Program-made: the position numbers and the translations under genes | Assembly: GCF_951230155.1 (NCBI RefSeq) | Contig: NZ_CATNVD010000008.1 | Coordinates: 62,001-126,000, forward strand | Direction: 5' to 3' | Length of the DNA stretch: 64,000 bases | Source of the DNA: Parablautia sp. Marseille-Q6255 | Lineage (GTDB): Bacteria > Bacillota > Clostridia > Lachnospirales > Lachnospiraceae | Shown here: positions 6,788 through 16,185 of the stretch, piece after piece | Layout: every line of letters starts with the position of its first letter | Position numbering within the stretch: the first letter of the stretch is position 1 | The notes under the pieces: generated by a model | Told to the model about the DNA's origin: nothing | The model's database searches: none | The model's input: the letters and a program-made list of their open reading frames with translations, nothing else

Positions 6788-9052
6788 ATGGAGCAGCAGC
6801 CAAAGATACTTTTCCAGAAAATGAAATATGCTCTTCTTATGCGCCCGGTTTTTAATACTGAGGCGCTCTTTAGCGATGAGACAGAAAATTTTGTCAGTCC
6901 TATGGAACCTGCGGCAGGGGATAAGGTGAAGATCCGGATCCGTACGCAGAAGGACAATGCAGATTCGGTGTATTTTATCAGTGGAGCAGTAAAGAAAGAA
7001 ATGGAGCGGGAATTTCAGGAAGGCCGCTTTGATTATTATGTGACAGAGGTAGAGCTGGGGGAGGAGCCGCTGCACTATTATTTTGAGATCCAGAATGGCC
7101 AGGCGCGCTGTTTTTATAATCGCCTGGGTGTTTCGAGAGATCTGCAGCAGAGCCGGGCGTTTTGTATCACGCCGGGATTTTCCACCCCGGACTGGGCAAA
7201 GGGCGCTGTGATGTACCAGATTTTTACGGACCGTTTCTGCAACGGGGATCGGGAGAACGATGTGCTTGACAGGGAGTACAGCTATATCGGCGCACACACC
7301 GAGCGTGTGGCGGACTGGGATAAGATCCCGGCGGAGATGGGAGTGCGCGAGTTTTACGGCGGAGATCTGCAGGGCGTCATTGACAAGCTGGATTACCTGC
7401 AGGAGCTCGGCGTGGAGGTACTGTACTTTAACCCGCTGTTCGTCTCTCCGTCCAATCACAAATACGATATACAGGATTATGATTATATTGATCCTCATTT
7501 CGGAAAGCTTGTCCGGGATGAGGGGAATACGCTGCCGGACTGGGAGCAGAGCAACAGGGGCGCGTCCCGCTATATCAACCGAGTGACAGGACTTGACAAT
7601 CTGGAAGCCAGCAATGAACTGTTTATCCGGCTTGTAGAGGAGCTGCACCGGCGCGGGATGCGGATCATTCTGGACGGAGTATTTAATCACTGCGGTTCTT
7701 TTAATAAATGGATGGACCGGGAGCGCATATATGAGCATCAGGAAGGCTATGAGAAGGGCGCGTATATTGCGCAGGACAGCCCGTACCATTCGTTCTTCAA
7801 ATTTTATAATGAGCATGAATGGCCATATAATCCATACTATGACGGGTGGTGGGGCCATGATACGCTGCCAAAGCTCAATTATGAGGGATCCCCGAAGCTG
7901 GAAGAGTATATCCTGCGGATCGCGAAAAAATGGGTGTCTCCTCCCTACAATGTGGATGGATGGAGACTGGATGTGGCGGCAGATCTGGGATTTAGTCAAG
8001 AGTACAACCATGCGTTCTGGCGCAGGTTCCGTCTGGCAGTCAAGGAGGCGAATCCGGACGCGCTGATCCTGGCAGAGCACTACGGGGACGCTGCGCCATG
8101 GCTGCAGGGAGATCAGTGGGATACTGTGATGAATTATGACGCTTTTATGGAGCCTGTGACCTGGTTCTTTACCGGTATGGAGAAACACAGCGACAGCTAC
8201 CGGCAGGATCTTGTGGGAAATGCAGACGCCTTTGTGGGAGCCATGGTGTATCATATGGCGAGCTTTATGGCGCCGTCCCTGCAGGTAGCCATGAATGAGC
8301 TGTCCAACCACGACCATTCCCGTTTCCTGACAAGGACGAATGGCAGGGTAGGAAGGCTGCATACGCTCGGAGCGCAGGCGGCCGGCGAGGGGATCCGGCC
8401 GGCAGTGATGCGGGAGGCGGTTGTCATGCAGATGACATGGCCGGGGGCTCCGACGGTTTATTACGGTGATGAAGCGGGTGTGTGCGGCTTTACAGACCCG
8501 GACAATCGCCGGACCTATCCGTGGGGGAGGGAGGATCAGCAGATGCTCGCCTTCCATAGACGTGCGATCGCGCTGCACCGGAGATACCCGGTCCTGATAC
8601 ACGGTTCGCTTTGCTTTCTGTACGGCGCTTATCAGTGTCTGGCGTATGCGAGATTTAGCAGAAGCAGTCAGATCGTGGTTATTTTTAACAATCATGAGCA
8701 GGAGCAGGAACTCTGTATTTCTGTGTGGGAGGCAGGCATCACGAATGAGCAGGTGCTGCGTCAGGTATTTGCGACAGATGCAGAAGGCTTCTGCGAAGAA
8801 GAGCTGATCTATCCGGTCTATTCCGGAGAAGTCACCGTGCGGATGAAGGCGACGTCCGCACTCGTGCTGGTGGCGGAGGAGGCAGTCCCGGTCCGGGGGG
8901 CAGGAGAGTCTCTGGAAGAAAGACGAAGGGAGTTTGAAGCGGAGGAAGTGCTTCTGGATGGACTGTCTGAGGGAGCAGAGAAGATAGAGCTGCAGGCATA
9001 TACGGCGCAGGATACCGGCGGAGTCTGGCAGGATCCGGAAGAAGAGTCCTGA
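6788..9052 (+). CDS. Intracellular GH13 alpha-amylase/neopullulanase-like hydrolase
   Basis: A 754-residue glycoside hydrolase family 13 enzyme without a signal peptide, so probably cytoplasmic and acting on maltodextrins or glycogen. An N-terminal beta domain (about 1-135) resembles those of neopullulanase/cyclomaltodextrinase-type enzymes. The TIM-barrel motifs are complete: DGVFNH, GWRLDVAAD with nucleophile Asp395, ILAEHYG with acid/base Glu430, and LSNHDHSR with Asp509. A C-terminal beta domain is followed by an acidic tail rich in Glu. The start follows AGGAGGAAAGA. Exact specificity (alpha-1,4 against alpha-1,6, or cyclodextrins) cannot be set from sequence. The gene stands alone between a terminator and an L,D-transpeptidase gene. 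Confidence 0.88.
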   Translation: MEQQPKILFQKMKYALLMRPVFNTEALFSDETENFVSPMEPAAGDKVKIRIRTQKDNADSVYFISGAVKKEMEREFQEGRFDYYVTEVELGEEPLHYYFEIQNGQARCFYNRLGVSRDLQQSRAFCITPGFSTPDWAKGAVMYQIFTDRFCNGDRENDVLDREYSYIGAHTERVADWDKIPAEMGVREFYGGDLQGVIDKLDYLQELGVEVLYFNPLFVSPSNHKYDIQDYDYIDPHFGKLVRDEGNTLPDWEQSNRGASRYINRVTGLDNLEASNELFIRLVEELHRRGMRIILDGVFNHCGSFNKWMDRERIYEHQEGYEKGAYIAQDSPYHSFFKFYNEHEWPYNPYYDGWWGHDTLPKLNYEGSPKLEEYILRIAKKWVSPPYNVDGWRLDVAADLGFSQEYNHAFWRRFRLAVKEANPDALILAEHYGDAAPWLQGDQWDTVMNYDAFMEPVTWFFTGMEKHSDSYRQDLVGNADAFVGAMVYHMASFMAPSLQVAMNELSNHDHSRFLTRTNGRVGRLHTLGAQAAGEGIRPAVMREAVVMQMTWPGAPTVYYGDEAGVCGFTDPDNRRTYPWGREDQQMLAFHRRAIALHRRYPVLIHGSLCFLYGAYQCLAYARFSRSSQIVVIFNNHEQEQELCISVWEAGITNEQVLRQVFATDAEGFCEEELIYPVYSGEVTVRMKATSALVLVAEEAVPVRGAGESLEERRREFEAEEVLLDGLSEGAEKIELQAYTAQDTGGVWQDPEEES

Positions 9053-9215
9053 TAAAAAGGGATATGACATAAAGGGATAAGACACGAAGAGAAAATTAAG
9101 AAAACATCAAGATAGTTTTAACCCGGGCTTTCTTTTCTTTTTCTGCGGATCCGCTTAAAATAGAAGAACAGACGGTGATACAAAAGCGATCTGCCGGGAA
9201 GAAAAGGAGATACCT

Positions 9216-10847
9216 ATGATGAGGAAAAAGACGATATGGATCATGGCCGTGCTGCTTTTGCTGGTGGCAGGAGTGACAGGTGCATACATTGCGATCGGTA
9301 CGTATTATGAAACTCATTTTTTTGAGAATGTTTCGATCAACGGGATTGACGTCTCTGATCTGACTGCGCAGGAGGCAGAGAAGCTGATCGCGGATCAGGC
9401 GGAGGATTACCGCATCACGCTTACGACAAAGGAAGGGGCGCAGGAGACGATCGAGGGGAGCGATTTCGGATACCGTTTTGTGTCGCACGGCGAGGTGCGG
9501 GAGTTTCTGGATGAGCAGAACGGGTACGCATGGCTTCCGGCGTATCTGGGGGCGGGCCGCAGCTATACGATGGAAACGTCCATGACGTATGACAGGGAAA
9601 AGCTTGAGTCTGCTCTTCTGGCTCTTTCCTGCATGCAAAAGGAGAATGTCACTGCGCCAGAGAACGCGAAGCTTGCGCAGCAGGAAGACGGAACCTATGT
9701 GATCGTGCCGGAGACAGTGGGCAATAAGCTCTCCAGAAAAAAGGTCATGGCGCTTCTGGAGCAGTCGGTGGAGAGCGGACAGAAGGCCGTCGATCTGGAA
9801 AAAGAGGGCTGCTATAAGCTGCCCGGGGTATATCAGGATGATGAAAAGCTGCGGGCAGAAGCGGCAGTCCGCAACCGCTATGGCTCGATCACAGTGACGT
9901 ATGATATGGGCGGCGGCATTACGGAGGTGCTGGATAAGGCTACGATCGCTTCGTGGTTTTCTCTGGATGAAAATATGCAGCCGGTGTTTGACTATGAGGC
10001 AGTGGCGGCATGGGTGAACCAGCTTGCAGATCAGTACGATACGATCGGGGATTGTCTGCCCTTTGTCACTTCAAATGGAGAGACGGTCTATCCGGAGTCC
10101 CGTACCTATGGATGGCAGATGGATCGTGAGGCAGAGGCGCAGGAGCTTTATCAGATCCTTCTTGCGGGCGACTCTGTGAGCCGCAGTCCGGTGTGGGCAG
10201 AAGGGGCGCAGACACGCGGAGAAAATGATATAGGAGAGACATACGTGGAGATCGACTATACGAATCAGCGTATGTGGTATTATAAGGACGGACAGCTTCT
10301 GGTGGAGACGCCGGTCGTGACAGGAAATGTCAGCGCAGGTATGGCTTCTCCAGAGGGTGTATTCTGCCTGGTGGGCAAGCAGGAGGATGCAGTCCTCACA
10401 GGCGAAGACTACAAGACGCCGGTGGACTACTGGATGCCGTTTTATGAGGGCGTAGGTATCCACGATGCCGATACGTGGCGTACAGCTTACGGTGGAGATA
10501 TCTACCAGTGGAGCGGGTCGCATGGCTGCATCAATACGCCGACAGCACAGGCGGCAGTCATCTTTGAGAATATCGAGGAGGGTACTCCGGTCATTTGCTA
10601 CAGCTCTGCTGTCAACTATGGGTATGCTCAGACGGGCAGCAGTGCGGGCGGCGGAAACGCCGGAGCTGGCGGAAACAATGCGGCAAATGGAAACGGCGAT
10701 ATAGTGATCGTTGGAGAGGATGACAGAGAAGACGACGACAGGGAAGAAGAGGACTGGGCGGATGAGTCGCTGTACTACGGAAATGCGGAATTTCCGATCG
10801 TGATAGAGGATGAGGGGAGTTACAATGGGGAGCAGGTGATTTACTGA
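9216..10847 (+). CDS. L,D-transpeptidase (YkuD) with peptidoglycan-binding domain
   Basis: A 543-residue membrane-anchored cell-wall enzyme. One N-terminal transmembrane segment (about residues 6-26) is followed by an extracellular region with repeats of the putative peptidoglycan-binding 'VanW-like/PG_binding_4' type, and then the YkuD catalytic domain with SHGCINTP (His436, nucleophile Cys438). Such enzymes make 3-3 crosslinks in peptidoglycan or attach proteins. After the catalytic domain comes a Gly/Asn/Ala-rich stretch and a highly acidic tail (DDREDDDREEEDW). It is paralogous to the gene at 37297. The start is the first of two adjacent ATGs after AAGGAGATACCT. It is the last GC-rich gene before the AT-rich island. 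Confidence 0.88.
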   Translation: MMRKKTIWIMAVLLLLVAGVTGAYIAIGTYYETHFFENVSINGIDVSDLTAQEAEKLIADQAEDYRITLTTKEGAQETIEGSDFGYRFVSHGEVREFLDEQNGYAWLPAYLGAGRSYTMETSMTYDREKLESALLALSCMQKENVTAPENAKLAQQEDGTYVIVPETVGNKLSRKKVMALLEQSVESGQKAVDLEKEGCYKLPGVYQDDEKLRAEAAVRNRYGSITVTYDMGGGITEVLDKATIASWFSLDENMQPVFDYEAVAAWVNQLADQYDTIGDCLPFVTSNGETVYPESRTYGWQMDREAEAQELYQILLAGDSVSRSPVWAEGAQTRGENDIGETYVEIDYTNQRMWYYKDGQLLVETPVVTGNVSAGMASPEGVFCLVGKQEDAVLTGEDYKTPVDYWMPFYEGVGIHDADTWRTAYGGDIYQWSGSHGCINTPTAQAAVIFENIEEGTPVICYSSAVNYGYAQTGSSAGGGNAGAGGNNAANGNGDIVIVGEDDREDDDREEEDWADESLYYGNAEFPIVIEDEGSYNGEQVIY

Positions 10848-10875
10848 GAGAAATCCTCTTTTTGGAATATTGCTA

Positions 10876-10918
10876 TTGACATTTGCTTTGTAATATGACA
10901 ATAATATTGTATGATGAC
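10876..10918 (+). promoter_or_regulatory. Promoter and GntR-type operator of the dehydrogenase gene
   Basis: TTGACA (10876-10881) and AATAAT (10900-10905) are 18 bp apart. Downstream, 10903-10918 reads AATATTGTATGATGAC, whose reverse complement shares the exact 14-mer CATCATACAATATT with the site at 23324. An inner inverted repeat ACAAT/ATTGT surrounds 10899-10911. The motif probably binds the FadR-type regulator encoded at 22529; here it is in the opposite orientation to the two other copies. Confidence 0.5.
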
Positions 10919-10950
10919 GGAAAGGCGTGGCAATATGAGAGGAGGTAAGA

Positions 10951-11976
10951 ATGAAAGCAGCAGTAGTAACTCAGGAGCATAAATTGGAAATTTGGGACGT
11001 TCCTGTACCAGACATCGGAGAGTATGAAGTCTTATGTAAAATTTGTTATGGAGCAACATGTGCTGGAACGGATTTGCGTTTGATACAGGGTGGACATCCA
11101 AGACCTATTTCTTATCCAACTATATTAGGGCATGAAAGTGTTGGGCGCGTTGTTGAGGTTGGAAAAAAAGTGAAAAATTTTAGAAAAGGTGATTTGGTAA
11201 GCCGAGTTGGAGCTCCAAACGGATTAAGACCAGAGTTAGGGGTAAGTTGGGGTGGCATGGCAGAGTATGGAATTGCAAGAGATCATTGGGAATTACGTCG
11301 GATTGGAGCTCCAAATAATTTATGGGATAAATATCGAGTAAATCAGGTGATTTGGCCAGGCATAGATGAAAAAATTGCACCATTAATTATTACATTACGA
11401 GAGACGCTTTCTTATTATCAAAGATTGCAGATTCCAGAAGGGAGTAAAGTACTCATTATTGGTTCGGGGGCGAATGCACTTGCGTTTGCTATGTTTGCAC
11501 AGATGGCGAAGTGTCAGGCTATAGTGCTTGGAAGTGCGCAACGCAGAACTCACTTTAATAATTTGGGGATAGTATCCTATATTGATTATAAAGAAGAGAA
11601 TAGAAAGACAATTTTATGCGAACTATTAGGCAAGAGACAATTATTTGATTGTATTATTGATGCGGTGGGAAGCTCTAGTACTGTTAATGAGACGTTGGAT
11701 TTACTGAGTGAAAACGGAGTCATAGGTATATATGGATGGAATGATCGGGCAAATAGTGGAATTCATACATTTTCAGCTAAAAGAAGTTTTCGCATATATG
11801 CAAATGGGTATGATGAGGAAGAAGCCCACGGAGCAGTTTGTGCACTTCTGCTCGAGGGAAAAATAAATTATAGGGTGTGGTATGATATAGAACATCCTGT
11901 TGCGTTAGAAGATATCGATAGGGCATATGCAGCACTAATGCGTCATGAAGCAGTAAAGTATTTGATAGAAATGTAA
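10951..11976 (+). CDS. Zinc-type medium-chain dehydrogenase
   Basis: A 341-residue member of the medium-chain alcohol/polyol dehydrogenase superfamily. Catalytic zinc ligands are visible as Cys37 (CAGTD) and His61-Glu62 (GHE), and the nucleotide-binding turn GSGANAL is near residue 172. The four-cysteine structural-zinc lobe of classical ADH/threonine dehydrogenases is absent; that stretch reads GAPNGLRPELG. Related enzymes oxidise polyols or aldonates (for example 5-dehydrogenases of hexonates), which would suit the neighbouring sugar-acid genes, but the substrate is inferred only from context. It is the first gene of the AT-rich island, has its own operator-bearing promoter and a terminator behind it. 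The start follows GAGAGGAGG. Confidence 0.8.
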   Translation: MKAAVVTQEHKLEIWDVPVPDIGEYEVLCKICYGATCAGTDLRLIQGGHPRPISYPTILGHESVGRVVEVGKKVKNFRKGDLVSRVGAPNGLRPELGVSWGGMAEYGIARDHWELRRIGAPNNLWDKYRVNQVIWPGIDEKIAPLIITLRETLSYYQRLQIPEGSKVLIIGSGANALAFAMFAQMAKCQAIVLGSAQRRTHFNNLGIVSYIDYKEENRKTILCELLGKRQLFDCIIDAVGSSSTVNETLDLLSENGVIGIYGWNDRANSGIHTFSAKRSFRIYANGYDEEEAHGAVCALLLEGKINYRVWYDIEHPVALEDIDRAYAALMRHEAVKYLIEM

Positions 11977-11990
11977 ATAGAGTATTATCG

Positions 11991-12043
11991 AAGGATAGTT
12001 TTGTTGTGTTTATGTGAAAAGCAGACAAAACTATCCTTTTTAT
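11991..12043 (+). terminator. Intrinsic terminator after the dehydrogenase gene
   Basis: A perfect 14-bp stem, AAGGATAGTTTTGT (11991-12004) with ACAAAACTATCCTT (12025-12038), followed by TTTTAT. It makes 10951-11976 a single-gene transcript. Confidence 0.88.
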
Positions 12044-12118
12044 GTATAGCTTTAATAAATATATTTTTAGACAAAGTGCATAAAAAAGAAAGTTATAAAA
12101 TAAATCATATATTCACAA

Positions 12119-12160
12119 TTGACATCTGTATGGAAAAATGATAAAATGACATCATGCAAT
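12119..12160 (+). promoter_or_regulatory. Promoter and operator of the ABC importer operon
   Basis: TTGACA (12119-12124), a 17-bp spacer and TAAAAT (12142-12147). The motif ATGACATCATGCAAT starts at 12146, overlapping the last two bases of the -10 and covering the transcription start. ATGA-CA-TCAT is an inverted repeat. The same motif in the same position relative to the -10 occurs at 23321. Binding by the GntR regulator at 22529 is inferred. A leader of about 80 bases precedes the substrate-binding protein gene. Confidence 0.65.
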
Positions 12161-12235
12161 AATATAAGTAGCGCGCGAACATAACATGTAAAAAGTAGCA
12201 AACGTAAAGTTATAGTGTAAAAGGAGGAATTTGCC

Positions 12236-13375
12236 ATGAGATTAAAAAAAATGTTAGCTGGATTATTGTCTGTAGCAATGCTCGTAAGCGCTGTGCCTGT
12301 TGCAGTGTCTGCTGAGGCAGATGATGCAATTACATTTGGGGTTATTTGTTCTATTACCGGAAATTTCCCGCTTGCAGGCGAAAATACGCAGAAGGGTGTC
12401 AACCTTGCTCTGAAGGAGATTAATGAAGCGGGTGGTGTACTTGGAAAAGAGTTGAAGGTAAGTTTTCAAGATGATCAGGGAAATCAGACAGGTGGTATGA
12501 ATGCAGTTAATCGTCTGATTAGTGAAAAAGTTGTGGCAATTATAGGACCTAATATGAGTAGTAATGTTATTGCAATGTCTGATGTAGTTGCTTCATCAAA
12601 AATGCCAACATTAGTGGGAGGAACAAGTCCTAAGATTGAAGATTTAGGAAATGAATATATTTTCCGCATTAGACCGTCTGATAATATTACTGCTTCTGCA
12701 GCGGCACAGTTTATGTGTGAAGAACAAGGGGTAAAAAAACTGGGATTAATTTATAATACAGACGATTTTGGTACAGGGGCAAAAGGCGTGATCGAAGAAT
12801 ATCTTGCTGATAAAGATGTAGAACTAATAGCAGAGGGGGTTAATTCTGGAGATACAGATTTGTCCGGTCAGATTACAAAGATGATGGCTGAAGACGTAGA
12901 GGGGATGATTTATTGGGGACATGACGCAGAGGTTGCCATTCTTGCTAGGCAAGTAAATGAGCTTGGACTTGAAATTCCAATTGTTACATCAGGATCGCTT
13001 CCGCAAGTAGTAAGTGCAATTGATGGAACTTATATTGACGGATGGTATGTAGCGCTTGATGAATGTATGAATGAACCGAGAAAAGAGATTGAAGATTTTG
13101 TTGAAGCTTATAAGAAAGAGTACGAGGATTCGATGCCAGAGCTCTATGCGGCAGCATTTTATGGTGCAACAAAATTGTTGGCAGACGCTATTGAACGTGC
13201 TGGAAGTACAGACAGTGAGGCAATTTGTAAAGCGCTTAAAGAGACAAAGGATTTTCCGGGAATTATTGGAGCTTACAATTATCAAGAAAACCATGATATG
13301 TTGAGCAATTGCTCGATTATGCAATACGACGTAGATAAAAATGAAATTTTTGTTTCTAATATTACAGTAGAATAG
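12236..13375 (+). CDS. LIV-type ABC transporter substrate-binding protein
   Basis: A 379-residue secreted binding protein of the LivJ/LivK (Leu/Ile/Val-BP) type I periplasmic-binding fold: ITFGVICSITGNFPLAGENTQKG at the mature N-terminus (residues 31 on), VVAIIGPNMSS, IRPSDN. The signal peptide (residues 1-27) ends AVSA and looks cleavable by signal peptidase I; it lacks the lipobox Cys usual for binding proteins of cell-wall-bounded Gram-positives. Family members bind branched amino acids, but many in catabolic operons bind aromatic or aliphatic acids, and the surrounding enzymes suggest an organic acid. The ATG follows AAAAGGAGG. The permease genes start 157 bp downstream after a hairpin. 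Confidence 0.9.
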   Translation: MRLKKMLAGLLSVAMLVSAVPVAVSAEADDAITFGVICSITGNFPLAGENTQKGVNLALKEINEAGGVLGKELKVSFQDDQGNQTGGMNAVNRLISEKVVAIIGPNMSSNVIAMSDVVASSKMPTLVGGTSPKIEDLGNEYIFRIRPSDNITASAAAQFMCEEQGVKKLGLIYNTDDFGTGAKGVIEEYLADKDVELIAEGVNSGDTDLSGQITKMMAEDVEGMIYWGHDAEVAILARQVNELGLEIPIVTSGSLPQVVSAIDGTYIDGWYVALDECMNEPRKEIEDFVEAYKKEYEDSMPELYAAAFYGATKLLADAIERAGSTDSEAICKALKETKDFPGIIGAYNYQENHDMLSNCSIMQYDVDKNEIFVSNITVE

Positions 13376-13442
13376 ATTACACGCGTCAGGAAGCGAGTAC
13401 AGGAAGACCGAATAGAGGGTAGTATGACAAACGGCGCAGGCC

Positions 13443-13455
13443 GGGCATGCTGCCC
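13443..13455 (+). other. Intergenic hairpin between binding-protein and permease genes
   Basis: GGGCA-TGC-TGCCC forms a small GC-rich hairpin in the 157-bp gap and is followed by A-rich, not T-rich, sequence. It could protect the binding-protein mRNA 3' end so that more binding protein than permease is made, as is known in other ABC operons. No promoter with good hexamers is evident between it and 13533. Confidence 0.35.
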
Positions 13456-13532
13456 TTAAAAAATACAGAAAGAAGTCTATTACTGTCCTGCCAAATGTTC
13501 ATAGAAACCGAATTAGATAAGGGAGGAAGAAA

Positions 13533-14411
13533 ATGGCAAGTCAGATTATTCAGCTGATTATTAATGGAGTCGCTATGGGATTCATATATGCGCTCGTGAG
13601 TATGGAATATACCATAATTTATAATTCTACGGGTTTATTGAATTTCAGCCATGACAAGTTTATTACATTAGGAGCCTATATTTTTGCAGGTACATTTGTT
13701 TTGGGGATTGGTGTTAATCCCATTGTAGGCGTTTTGGCTACGATTATAACAATGTTTTTGTTTGGCGTGATTGTTGCAGTGGGAATCTTTAATCCACTGA
13801 GAAATATGCCGTCCCGTTTGTTTGCGATTATGGGAACAATTGCGCTTGGAAGAATTATCAGTGAGGCAATTAGACTAATATATGGGGCAACAGCAAAGAC
13901 AGTTCCAGGTTTTATTACAGGTGTATATAGGATTGGAAGTATTGTAATTTCAAAAGCTACTTTAGTAATTATAGGAGTATCCATTCTTGTAGTTGTTATT
14001 TTACAAATTTATATGATGAAGACTAAAGCAGGTAAAGCAATGCGGTGTGTTAATCAGAATAAAACTGCCGCGACATTGATGGGGATTAACGTATCTCGGA
14101 GCATTATGATTACGATTGCAATTAGTGCAGTAATTTGTACGATTATCGGTGTTCTGGTTGTACCGCTTTACAGTATTAATGTCAGTATGTCAAATACAAT
14201 TGGACTGAAAGGATATGCAGCAGGCATTATTGGTGGTTTTGGATATTTGCCCGGTGCGATTATTGGAGGGCTTTTAATAGGTGTTATTGAAAACTTAAGC
14301 ACGGTAGTGATTGCACCAGTATATAAGGACTGTGTTTCTTACATTATTATGATTATCGTAATATTGATTCAGCCAAGAGGCTTAAGAGCGTTGATAAGGC
14401 GAAAAAAATGA
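13533..14411 (+). CDS. LIV-type ABC transporter permease (LivH family)
   Basis: A 292-residue inner-membrane permease with about eight hydrophobic segments, beginning with the typical LivH N-terminus (INGVAMGFIYALVSMEYTIIYNSTGLLNFSHDKFITLGAY; compare the family pattern 'G...GliYALvAlGltLiYg.tGviNFAhG'). A family landmark, the cytoplasmic EAA-like loop MRCVNQNKTAATLMGIN, is near residues 168-184. It forms the membrane channel together with the next gene. RBS AAGGGAGGAAG. Confidence 0.9.
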   Translation: MASQIIQLIINGVAMGFIYALVSMEYTIIYNSTGLLNFSHDKFITLGAYIFAGTFVLGIGVNPIVGVLATIITMFLFGVIVAVGIFNPLRNMPSRLFAIMGTIALGRIISEAIRLIYGATAKTVPGFITGVYRIGSIVISKATLVIIGVSILVVVILQIYMMKTKAGKAMRCVNQNKTAATLMGINVSRSIMITIAISAVICTIIGVLVVPLYSINVSMSNTIGLKGYAAGIIGGFGYLPGAIIGGLLIGVIENLSTVVIAPVYKDCVSYIIMIIVILIQPRGLRALIRRKK

Positions 14412-14423
14412 TAGGAGAAGAAT

Positions 14424-15389
14424 ATGAAAGAGAATAAAAAATATTTAAAGATTTTCTTGTATACATTACTTGCTATCGTTCTTTTAATTCTGCCTGAAAT
14501 TATTTCTAATTCATATTATCAATTATTGATTAATCAGACATTGATAAATGCGATAGTAGTAATGGGGCTTAATTATATTACAGGAATGACAGGTCAAATG
14601 AATATGGGGACAGGTGGTATTTATGCGCTAGGTGCGTATGGCATGGCGCTTCTTACGACAAAAACAGGTTTGTCACCATGGTTGGGACTATTGCTCGCGA
14701 TAGTATTAGGGCTATTAATTGGAAGAGGACTTGGGTATCCAAGTTTGAGGATATCAGGAATTTATTTGGCGCTTACGACTATTGCATTTGCGGAAGTAGT
14801 GAGATTATTACTTACAAATTGGTCGGATTTTACAGGTGGCGCGATTGGTGTTCAAGGTATCCCTAAATTTTCTATTTTTGGATATACTTTAGATACTGAT
14901 CAAAAGTATTATTATATGCTACTTGTTTTAACTGCTATTTTGGCAATTACGGCGAAACGAATTATTTCCTCTAAATGGGGACGTGTGTTTCAATCCATTA
15001 AGGATAATCCAGATGCGGCAGAAGCGTGTGGTGTAAATATTGCCCAGATTAAGATTTTGGCATTTACATTAGCGGCAGTCTATGGCTGTATTGGCGGGGC
15101 ATTGTATTCTTGCCTTATGGGATATATTAGTTCAAATACGTTTAATCAGGATTTATCAATCAACTATTTGATTATGATGATGTTGGGAGGTATTGGTTCT
15201 GTAGCCGGAAATATTCTTGGAGCTGGTCTTGTTACAATACTTCCGGAAATGTTGAAAGTGCTTGAAAATTACTATTGGCTGATATTTAGTATTATTATGT
15301 TAATATTTGCGATTTTTATGCCGTATGGCTTGGTGTCCGTACCTGGAAAAATTATGAGATATTATAAGAGCAAAAAGAAACGTTGGTGA
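14424..15389 (+). CDS. LIV-type ABC transporter permease (LivM family)
   Basis: A 321-residue partner permease. LivM landmarks are visible: LNYITGMTGQMNMGTGGIYALGAYG near residues 45-75, YPSLRISGIYLALTTIAFAEVVR, and the cytoplasmic loop SIKDNPDAAEACGVN near residues 190-205, which contacts the ATPases. About ten hydrophobic segments, basic tail (KSKKKRW). It follows the LivH gene by 12 bp and ends inside the 5' region of the ATPase gene. Confidence 0.9.
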   Translation: MKENKKYLKIFLYTLLAIVLLILPEIISNSYYQLLINQTLINAIVVMGLNYITGMTGQMNMGTGGIYALGAYGMALLTTKTGLSPWLGLLLAIVLGLLIGRGLGYPSLRISGIYLALTTIAFAEVVRLLLTNWSDFTGGAIGVQGIPKFSIFGYTLDTDQKYYYMLLVLTAILAITAKRIISSKWGRVFQSIKDNPDAAEACGVNIAQIKILAFTLAAVYGCIGGALYSCLMGYISSNTFNQDLSINYLIMMMLGGIGSVAGNILGAGLVTILPEMLKVLENYYWLIFSIIMLIFAIFMPYGLVSVPGKIMRYYKSKKKRW

Positions 15390-15403
15390 AAGGGGTGGCG
15401 AAC

Positions 15404-16174
15404 GTGGAAACAGTATTGAAAATAGATCATTTGACAAAAAAATTTTCTGGTCTTGTTGCAGTAAATGATTTATCAATTGAAATGAGAAAGCATACAATCC
15501 ATGCGCTAATAGGACCGAATGGATCAGGAAAATCTACAACGGTAAACCTCGTTACAGGATTTCTTAAAACTTCAGAGGGAACGGTAAAATATCATGGAGA
15601 GGAAATACAGGATAGGCCTATTCATGAAATTTCTAGGAAAGGAATTAGTCGCACTTTTCAGAATCTTAAGCTTTTTAAATCTATGACTGTACTGGAGAAT
15701 TTAATGGTAGGCGGACATTCAAAAACAGAGCAAGGTATATTAAATTTTCTTGTGAATCCGGTTAAAGCACGTCAGGAAGAGAAAATGTTGAAAGAAAAAG
15801 CTGAAGATATTCTTAATACACTCGGCATGTATGAATTGAGAAATGAAAATATAGGGAACATTGCTTATGGACGTCAGAAAGTTACAGAATTAGGTAGAGC
15901 TTTAATGTGTGATCCTAAACTATTATTTCTTGACGAGCCAGCTGCTGGCTTAAATCCAACGGAGCGTGTGGAATTCGTTTCAATATTGCTAAAAGTATTT
16001 GAGTCAGGAATTGACCTGTTTTTAATTGAACATAACATGGACGTAGTTATGAATATTAGCAATATGATTACAGTTATTAATTTTGGAACTAAAATAGCTG
16101 AGGGCACGCCGAAAGAGGTACAGAATGATACACAAGTAATTTCTGCATATCTCGGAGATAAGTACAGAAAGTAG
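15404..16174 (+). CDS. LIV-type ABC transporter ATPase (LivG family)
   Basis: A 256-residue ATPase with Walker A GPNGSGKST, the LivG-specific segment GISRTFQNLKLFKSMTVLENLMVG, a signature region diverging to IAYGRQKVTELGRAL (the canonical LSYG.QR), Walker B LLFLDEPAAGLNP and switch His (IEHNMD). The GTG at 15404 after AGGGGTGG is preferred, giving the typical start ETVLKIDHLTKKF; an in-frame TTG at 15383 overlapping livM is possible. It powers import with the LivF-type subunit downstream. Confidence 0.88.
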   Translation: METVLKIDHLTKKFSGLVAVNDLSIEMRKHTIHALIGPNGSGKSTTVNLVTGFLKTSEGTVKYHGEEIQDRPIHEISRKGISRTFQNLKLFKSMTVLENLMVGGHSKTEQGILNFLVNPVKARQEEKMLKEKAEDILNTLGMYELRNENIGNIAYGRQKVTELGRALMCDPKLLFLDEPAAGLNPTERVEFVSILLKVFESGIDLFLIEHNMDVVMNISNMITVINFGTKIAEGTPKEVQNDTQVISAYLGDKYRK

Positions 16175-16185
16175 GGAGGCTTAAT

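Noticed and set aside
6641-9085. Very long minus-strand open frame (814 codons) opposite the GH13 gene
   Set aside because: The opposite strand carries a complete GH13 protein with all catalytic motifs; the minus frame is His/Arg/Ile-rich without domain motifs or ribosome site, a usual by-product of GC-rich codon use.
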